Positions 42,701 to 51,700 of a stretch of 64,000 nt of DNA are shown here, piece by piece. The position numbers were made by a program, and so were the translations under genes. Under the pieces are notes generated by a model. The model was given only the letters and a program-made list of their open reading frames with translations. It did not search any database and was not told the origin of the DNA. This DNA is from Verrucomicrobiota bacterium. Its GTDB lineage: Bacteria > Verrucomicrobiota > Verrucomicrobiia > Limisphaerales > JACRJZ01. The stretch lies in assembly GCA_016219875.1 (NCBI GenBank), contig JACRJZ010000114.1, forward strand, positions 1 through 64,000, in the 5' to 3' direction. How positions within the stretch are numbered: position 1 is the first letter of the stretch; the number at the start of each line of letters is the position of its first letter.

Positions 42701-45700
42701 CAGCCGCACCTGGGCACAGATGCCGTCGCCGCCGGACTTGAGCCGCGTCCAACCCGCCGGGGCGGGACGATCGGCTTCCGACGCAGGCCGGGGCGGGAGC
42801 GCGAGGTAAGTCGTCTTCCGCGTGCCGGCAGGCCGCGACGCGAGCGATGAATTGGCGGCCTTGGTCCGGCTGGAGACAGCGGTGGCAGCGGTTTGAGACT
42901 GGGCCGATGCGCCGCTCAGATTGGTGGCGAAGGAAACCTGCAACGCTTCGGCGATTTGGGCCGGCGACAGGTCCAGTTTGAACGGCACCGGTGCCGGCGC
43001 CTCTGGCGGGTAACATGACCCTTCCAATAGGGTGCGGCTGGCGCCAAAAGTCATCTTCCGGTAGGCGCTGACATCGAAGTTGGTGTCGCCGGCGCCCGCG
43101 AAAATGGTGCCGCTGATCTCGAGCTTGAGCACCACGCCGCTGAAGCAGGCCTGCGCGCCAAACGTGCCGTCGCTGCAGCCGCCGATCTTGAAGCTGACGC
43201 CGGTTTCGACGCCGCCCACCGCCTCGGCCGCGCCGCCCCACTTGATCGTGTTGGGCGGCGTGCCCACTTGGGCGGAGAGTTCGACACCACCTTTGGCCCC
43301 GACAAACAACGTGCCGGTCAGCGTGCCGTAGATGCAGGCCTTCGGGTTCTTGAAGAAGCAGTCGGTGGAGATGGTGAGGCTGTAGGAGCCGGAGAGCGTT
43401 GGCTCGGCGCCAAGGAACACCGCGATTTTGGCCGTCACATCCCCCAAGGTCGCGTCCGGCGTCGTCGTCTCGAACTCGGGCTGGAAACCCAGGCCCACGG
43501 TGATCGAGGTGTTGAGCTGCCCGACCACTTCCGCCTCCAAGCCTTGGACGCCGTCTTCGCAGCAAGTGCAGATCTTGGTCGAGCCGCTGATGGACGTCTC
43601 GACGGCGCGGACGCGCAAGTACGGCGGCAGAGGCGCGTTCATGGCGGCCAGGAGCACCCCGCCTAGCGCCATCTTGAAGCCGCCTTCGCCGCTGAAGCAG
43701 ACTTCAGTGAAGTTCTTCTCGTCGCACCCGCACTCATTGGTGGGCGCGTAATTAGGCGTGACGCTGTGGACAATCACGGAGCCGGAACTGCCACCGCCGC
43801 CGCCCCCACCCCCGCCGCCGCGGCCGGTGGGGTAGTCTCCGGCGAACGGCATCCGCGACCCCGAGCTTGTGCCCGAACCGCAATGCCCGGAAGCTCCCGT
43901 CACCCACACCGGCACTTTGTAGGCGATGCCGAACGGGCCGCAGATGAGCTTGTAGTCGAGGTGGCCGGGCACAGAGCAATCATCGGCGGAGTCCTTGGCC
44001 GACGCTTTCCCGCCGCTGCTCGTGCGCCGGATCATCAGCGGCACCGTGAGCGAACTCCGCGCCGCTAACGTGCCGAGGTCGCTGATCAACGGCGTGAGCG
44101 TCCAGTTCGGATGCGTGCCGAAGCCGATCGTGACATCGTTGGCCGCGACGAGGCCGTGGTTGGAGATCTTCAGGTCCACCTGCGCCTCGTTGCCGACGAT
44201 GGTGCTGAGATCGATCAGGCTCGGTTCGACCGTGATGACCGGCGCGGGCACGACCGTCTCGAACACCGTTTCCAGCACGATGTTCACGCGGTCTTCGATC
44301 TCGATCTCCTCGACGCGCCAGGTGTAACGCACCAGTTGCCGCGCCAGGAACACGGACTTCTCCGTCACCTGGCCGGGCGTGACCGTCACGACATCGGTGC
44401 GCGTGGCGTGTTGGGGCGCGGAGGCCTCGAGGTTGTAGGTGCCCTCACGCAAACTGGTGACCAGCAGTTCGCCGTTGGCGTCGGTCTGGCCGCGCGCCAC
44501 CACTTCGCCGTTGAACGGGTCGCGCAACACGATCTCGGCCCCGGCCACGTTGGTGTGGCTTTCGCCGAAGTAAGTGAACTCGTCCACGGCGGTGAGCTTC
44601 ACGTCGCCCAACGCCGCGGACACGATTTTGAAATGGAACGGCAGCGACACAAACAAGTCGCCGCCGGACACGCCCATCGTGCCGTTGAGTTCGCCGATGG
44701 GCATGTCGGCGGGCGGGAGCAGTTGCAGCGTGAAACGGTTCGTCTCGCCCGGCGCCAGCGGCGGGATCGGGTTGGTCGAGGCCACGTGCAGCCACGGCTC
44801 GGCGGGCGTCACCAAACTCAGCGCCTCGCTGGGCGCGCCGCCGTTGTTCACGACTTCGAACTCGACCAGCCGCTGTTCGCCGCGCACGAGTCCCAGACGC
44901 AGCGAACTGGGCGTCACCACGATCCGCGGCCGGCGTGCCTCGACGCTGAGCCGCACGGGCAATTCGAGGAACGGCCCTTCCGTCGCGGTGAGCAGGAAGT
45001 CGAAGGCCACCGCCGCGTCCTGGTCCACGAGCGAGCGGATCGAGTAGAACACCGTCGCGCGGCCAAACGCCGGCAGCGTGGCCGGCATCGCCACCTGGGC
45101 TTCGACCGTCGTCATGAACGGGGCCACGCCGCTCAAGCCCGTGAGCGGCACATCGGACAAGTTCTCCAGCGTGAACTCGCCGGTGATCGTGCTGAGGGCC
45201 GGGAGCCGGCGTTGAATCGCGCTCACGTCGGCCTTCATGCCCAAGAGCGTGAAGCTGTCCTGCACGGGCGCGCTCGCCAGTCCCGGATGGTCTGCGCCCA
45301 CCGTGTAAACGCCCGCTTCGCCCGGCAGCGGCGTCCAGGTGATCGCGAATTGGCCGGCAGCGTCCGTGATGGCTGCGATCACGCGCTCGGTGTTGCGCAC
45401 GCGCAGATGGATGCTGACCGGCTTGAACGGCACGCCGATGCCGAGACTGTTTGTGGCTTGCCCGCGCAGAGGAATGACCGTCCCCGCCAGCGCCTGCTCG
45501 ATGTCGGTTTGCACGAAGGCGCGGTAAGCCGCGGCCACGCGGATGGGCGCAGAACTGAGGCGCGTGTTGTTGTCCTCCAGAGTTTCCGTGACGGCCTGTT
45601 CGGCGTCGGTCTGCACGACGATCCAGTACTCGCCCACCGCTTGCGGGATGCGCACCTGGAGCGTCTGCTCGAAGTACTGACCCGGCGGCAACGTGCCGTT

Positions 45701-48700
45701 GAAGCGATACTGGCTCACGAGGGTGTCGTCGCCGACCAGCGCGTCTTTCGAGAGGAACACGCGCGTGCTGAAGTTGGTCGCGACCGGCATGAAGCCCTGG
45801 TTGGCCACGCGATAACTCGCCGTGACGTAGGACTCCGATTCGGCGGACGCCGGCACGGTGACGTTGCCGATGAACAAGTCCGGCAAGTCCACGTCGCTGA
45901 CCACGACGGTGTCCGCGCCGTCCACGTAACCCGGCGCGCTCGCAGTCAAGCGGACGGATTGATTGCTGTCGGTGACGCCATCAGCCACGGTCGCGACGCT
46001 GAACGACGCCGCTGATTCGCCCAACGGGATGATGATCGTGCCAGGCATGGTGACTTCGTTGGTGTTGCCCGAGGCGAGCGTGACCGTCAGCGCGTTCGTG
46101 GGCGGTGTGTTGCGCGTCACGGTCACAGTGGTGGCGGCAGGCAGTCCTTCGCGGAGCAGCTTCTGCGCAGCGATGAGTTGCAGGGCCGGGCCTTCGTCGT
46201 CAGTCACCGTCAAGGTCTGCGCCGTGATGTCGGCGACGCGCGCGTTGTTGCCCGATGTCAACACGTAGCCGCCGAGGACGGTGGTTTGCGGGCCGTCCAG
46301 CAACGCGTCATCGACCGCGGCAACCGGCACGCTGATCGAGCTTTCGTTGGCCGGGATGGTCACGCGCGCCGGCAACTGCGCGGCGGTGACCTCGCTGCTG
46401 GTCAACTCGACCGTGAGCGCGCGGGCGCTGGCCGGAAGACGCGTGATCGTGGCGTGCGTGGCCTGCGGGCCGGCGTTTTCGCTGACCGTGCCGCTACCCA
46501 ACGTGAGCGTGACCTGCGGCACGTCGTCATCGAGCACCACTACAGTGGCAGAGACGCGCGCGAAGCCGGGCGCGAAGGCGTCGAAGGGTTGTTCAGCGGG
46601 CGCCTGCACCAGCGCGTCATCGCCGGCCAGAACGAGGAACGTCCCGGAGTTCGTGCCGGCCGGGATGGTGACCTGGGGTGGAACAATCAGGCGGGTCGAA
46701 CCGAGCGCTTCCAGCGAGACGACGAGGCTGTCGGTCAACGGTCCGTCGCGAGAGACTGTCGCCGCGATGCCCAGGCCCTCGAGCACGGCGTTGGTGTGGA
46801 GCGTGAGCGTCAGGCGGGAGAGGTCGGTGTTCAGCACTCGCACGACGGCCAGGTCGCCGGCCGTGTCCAGGGCGCTGGCGGCGATAATGACGTCTTTGGC
46901 GGCATCGACGATTCCGTCCGGGACAACCGTGAGGTCGAACCAGCCGACCGTCTGGCCCGCGGGGATGGTGATGGCTGCCGGCACACGCAACTCCGCGGTG
47001 TTGCTGCTGGCCAGGCTGACGACCAAGTTCGACGCCACGCTGCCGCTCCGGGTGACCATGCCGCGCAGGGCCGGATTGACGGCGTCCTCGCGCACTTCCG
47101 CCGCCGAGAGGCTCAGGCGAATGGCGCTGGGCACCATCAAGAATTGCGCGTCGAGCGCGACATTGTTCGTCTCGCTCTGTTCCAGCAACACGTCCTCGGT
47201 GTCGAGCGCCACGACCACGTGGAGCAACGTGCCGGGCACGGCGGTCGGCAACGTGACTTGCTGCGTGCGCACCAGGAACGCGCCGGCTTCGAGGTGGTTT
47301 GTGAAGACGAACGTGGCAATCCGTTGGTCGCTGCCGATGGTTTCGTCGGTCGAGAGCGAAGCGGTTTCGGTCCAAGGCGCGGTCAGGTCGGCGCTGCCTT
47401 GGTTGGTCACGGTCCAAACCACTTCGAGCGGCTGGCCCGGCACGCCCCGGCCTGGCGTGAGAATGTCGATCACGGCGAGGTCCGGCAGCGGCGGGAGCGT
47501 GAGCGCGATGGACACGCTGCGGAGGTTGTTGGCCTCGTCGCTTTCGGGCTGGCCGTTGGCGTGGTCGGCGGCGGCCAGCAGGAAATAGCTGCCCGGCGTG
47601 GATTGAGCACTCAGCGGCAGCGTGACGGACTCGATGCGCGAATAAACTCCACCTGCGGCCAGCGGCGAGTTCGTGCCAGCGGCCGTCGTCGCCAATGAAA
47701 CCGCGCCCGCCAGCGAATTGCTGGTGGACGAGAGATGGAGTCGGTCGCTCCACGTCGCCGACGCCGTCGCACCACCGCGGTTTGTGACGATCCAGGTCAC
47801 GGTGATGCTGTCGCCGAAATTGGCCGTAGCAGCCGACGTGAGGAGGCTCACTTCGAGGTCGGGCGCGAGCAGCGTGAGCGGCGCGACCGCAATCAGCGTG
47901 TTGTTGGCTTCGTTCGCTTCCAACACTTCGTTGTCCGCATCCGCGGTGGCGACCAACCAGCGCTCGCCCGCGACGCGGTTGGGCAGAATCACCGCGCTGG
48001 TCTTGGTGAGCGAGGCGCCCACCGCGAGCGCGTTCGTCAGCCGGAACGTCCCAAGCGAAACGGCGCCATTGCCCGCGCTGTCCGTGGCCAGCGCCAACCG
48101 CAGCGAGGAGGGCTGCTGCAGAACGTTTGGACCCAGGTTCGTGACGGTCCACGTGAGGCTGACGGTTTGTCCCGCGAGCGCGTTGGCCGGCGCGGCGAGG
48201 CGGGCGACCGCGAGATCAGGCGGCACGATGAGGTGCGCGAGTTGGCTGGTGACGGCCCCGAACGGATTGCTCACCACCACGAAGTACGCACCGGCATGAT
48301 TCGTCGTCGCGGACGCAATTGTGAGCGAGCTGTTGGTGGCGAGGGCCAGCGGCGCGGTGTTGAAGAACCACTGGTAGAGCAGCGGCGCTGCTCCCGCCGC
48401 GGCCATCTCGAACGTCACGTCACGTGTGACGAGGGCAATCTGGTTCGTGGGCTGGCGCGTGATGGCGGGCGGGAGGTCCACTGCGCCGGGCGCGGTGAGC
48501 GCGAAGTTGTCGAGGCTGGTCACGTCCGCCCCGCTGTAAATGTCGGCCATGATGTAAATGGCCGTGAGTTCGGAAAGCACGGCCAGCAGGTCGGCCCGAG
48601 TGGGCGCCGGGCCGGCCAGCGTTTCCTTGCGCCACGCCGTGCCTTCGCGTAACGCGATTTCGTAATGCCGCCACGGCTGATTGCCTTGAACGCCGAGACT

Positions 48701-51700
48701 AGCCACGAGGTGCTGGCCCGCGCCGGCCAGAATCACGTCCACCGCCGCGCCGCCCTGCGTGCCGCCCGACAAGCTGACGATGAGATCGAACGCGAGCTTG
48801 CCGTCGTAGAACGAGGCTTTGTTGCCCAGGAACTGCGACGGTGCAGACAGATAGCCGGCATAGTTGCCGGAATCGCTGGCACGGACGTATCCACCCGGAT
48901 TGCCGCCGGAGGATTGCCAGGTCATGGCGGTCGGCGGCGTGGCGATGGTGAAGTCGCCGGCCGGTGGATTGGCCAGTTCGAGGACGGTCCAGCCTTCCGG
49001 CGACGCGCTGAAGTCGCTGAGAACACTGGAGCGGCACATTCCGGCACTGCCGGCGGTGTAGCGGGCGGCGATCTCCTCGGGCGACAGCGCCCGGCCATAA
49101 ACCGCCACTTCGTCCAAGCCGCCGTTGAACGTGTTCGTGCCCGGCCCCATGCCGCTGCTGCCGATGGCCACGGCGTAAGCCGAACTGCCAGTGAACGCAC
49201 CCAACCCGGCGTCGGTGTGGGTGTTGTTCAACGCGCCGTTGACAAAAATCTTGAGGCCCTCACCGGCTTTCCAGGTGCCGGCGAGGTGCGTCCAGACGTT
49301 CGTTGGAATCATGGCCACTGAGTCCACGCCCTGGAACGCGCCACTCTCGGAATCGCGCCCACCGACGCGCACATGGCCGTCATTGAGCACGTAGAGTCCG
49401 AAACGTGTGTAGCCGAAGGCGGAGGCGCCCTCGAACCAAACCGCGCCGGGATTGCCCAAGGAGCCGTGCCGGCCTTGGGGCCGCACCCACGCCTCAATCG
49501 TGGCCTCACTTCGACCGTTCAGAATTCCGCTGGAAGGCACGCTGGCCCATTGCGTCTGCCCGTCGAGTTGGAGGCTGGACTGCACCACGCCGGCGGCAAA
49601 ACCCGGTGAACCGACCGCCACACCGTTCAGGCTTCTCAGGGCATCGTTGAAGCTGCCGTCCAACGGCCACCACGCCAGCAGGTCCGCGGGCGCGCTCACA
49701 CACGAAGGCGGCGTGGCCCGACATTTGCCCAGACTGCCGGCGGCCACGAGGGCTGCTATCTCGGCCTCGCTCAGCGCGCGGTCGTAGATGCTGACCTCGT
49801 CAATCAAGCCGAACCAGGGCGTGTCGGTGCCGTGCCAGCCCAGGCCCATCTCAGTGCCGCTGGTCGGGGGCGCGGTGTTGTTCGAGGCCACGAGCGAGCC
49901 GTCGATGAAGAGGCGGCTGCTGGCCAAGTCCCAGGTGTAGGCCACGTGCGCCCATTGGTTGAGCGGCACGGAACCACCCTGGATGGCGGGCCAGTGGTTC
50001 AATTGGCCATCGTCGCGCACGCCGAACGTGGGCGCGGCAGAACCGAACGCGAGAATGGTGTTCCAGCCGTTACCCCGCCCGCTCCAGGCGCTGGCCGTGC
50101 CTTTCACCCAGGCCTCGATCGTGTGCGCGCCCGTCGGTGCGCTGCGCGGGATACGCACCCAGTCGCCGTCGCCATCGAGGCTGAAAGCTTGGCCCACCTT
50201 GCCGGGCGCGTAGGTGGCGTTGCCTTGGAGCGCGCCGCTCACGTCACCGGCGAGATCCTGCGCGTCGCCATTGCCGGTCCACCAGTTGACGAGGCCGGGC
50301 GCGGGCGGAGTGCAGACCAGCGGGCACAGGCCGGCGCTGCGCGCGGTGTAGAGGCTTTGAATCTCGCCGAACGAAAGCGCGCGGTCCCACAAGCAGACCT
50401 CGTCCACAATGCCATGGAAGGGATGCTCTCCGCTGCTGAAGGGCTCGTAGGTGCCGATGAACACGTCGCCGTTGAAGAAACTTGAGCTGTAGGCCGGCGC
50501 GCCGCTGGCCGTCTGGCCGGTGCCAATTTCCACCCCGTCCACATAGAGCCGCACCTGGGTGTTGTCGTAGGTGCCGACGACAAAATGGAAGCGCCCGTCC
50601 CAGATGGTGAGCGGCGCCAAGCCCGAGCGGGCGATGCCGGCAGTACCCGTCCGCTCGATATAGAACCCGAGTTGGCCGCCGGAGGTCGTGTAAAGGGCAT
50701 AAGAAGCTCGAGTGGCACTGTAGCTTTTGCTGAAAATGTAGGCGAAATCACCCGGGCCGTCGGACTTGATCCAGGCCGCCACGCTCAAGGTTTGCGGTCG
50801 CAGCAGCGGTGAGTTGGCCACGCGCACGCCGACGTTCGTGCCGGAGAAGTCGAAGGCATCCCGGACCACGCCCGGCGCGTAGGCGGTGCCGTCGAACGCA
50901 GTGCCGTGCAGGCCCCGGCCGGACACGTCATTCGCATGACTCTGGCCGGGCCACCAAGCGATGAGGCCGGCGGGCGGCGAAGCGCAGGCGGGCGGGCACA
51001 TCCCGGCGCTGCCGGCGGCGTAAAGATCGGCGATTTCCTGCGCCGCGAGGGCGCGACTCCAGATCGCAGGCTCATCCAGGACGAGCTTCCCGTAATTGGG
51101 GTGAACGCCCGGCTGGGCGCCGAGATGCAACGGCAGCGTGCTGTCGCGGAGACTGATCGTTCCCGCACCGCCGGAATGCAGGACGGTGCGTTGCGTTCCA
51201 TCCACGTAGAGCTGCGGGTTGGCGTCGCCGTGGCGCGCCACCACCCCATAGTGGTGCCAGGCGGCATCCGCGGGCCCATCCGTGCCCCGCCAGCCCCCGT
51301 TGAAGTAGAAATAGAACATGTTGTTGTTGATCTGGTGGAGACCCACGCCGTAGTTGCACTGGCCAGCCGTCCAGTCCCCGCCCTTTTCCAGCGCGATGTC
51401 CACCCCGAACCGCACCCGCCTAGCCCAAAACTGGATGCTGAGCGCGTTGGTCAACCGCAGGGAGGGTTCGTCCGGTACCTGGACATGGTCATTCACACCG
51501 TCAAAGACGAACGCTTGGCCCGTCAGTCCGTTGGTGAAGGCCACCCCGTTCTGCAACGCACCGTGGTGGCTGCCCGTGCGGTCCATGGCGTTGTTCTCTC
51601 CAGGCCACCAGGCAACAAGGTCTGAGGGCGGCGGCGTGCAATGCGGCGCGCACATGCCGAGGCTCCCGGCGGCGAAGAGGGCGGCGACTTCGTTGGACGA

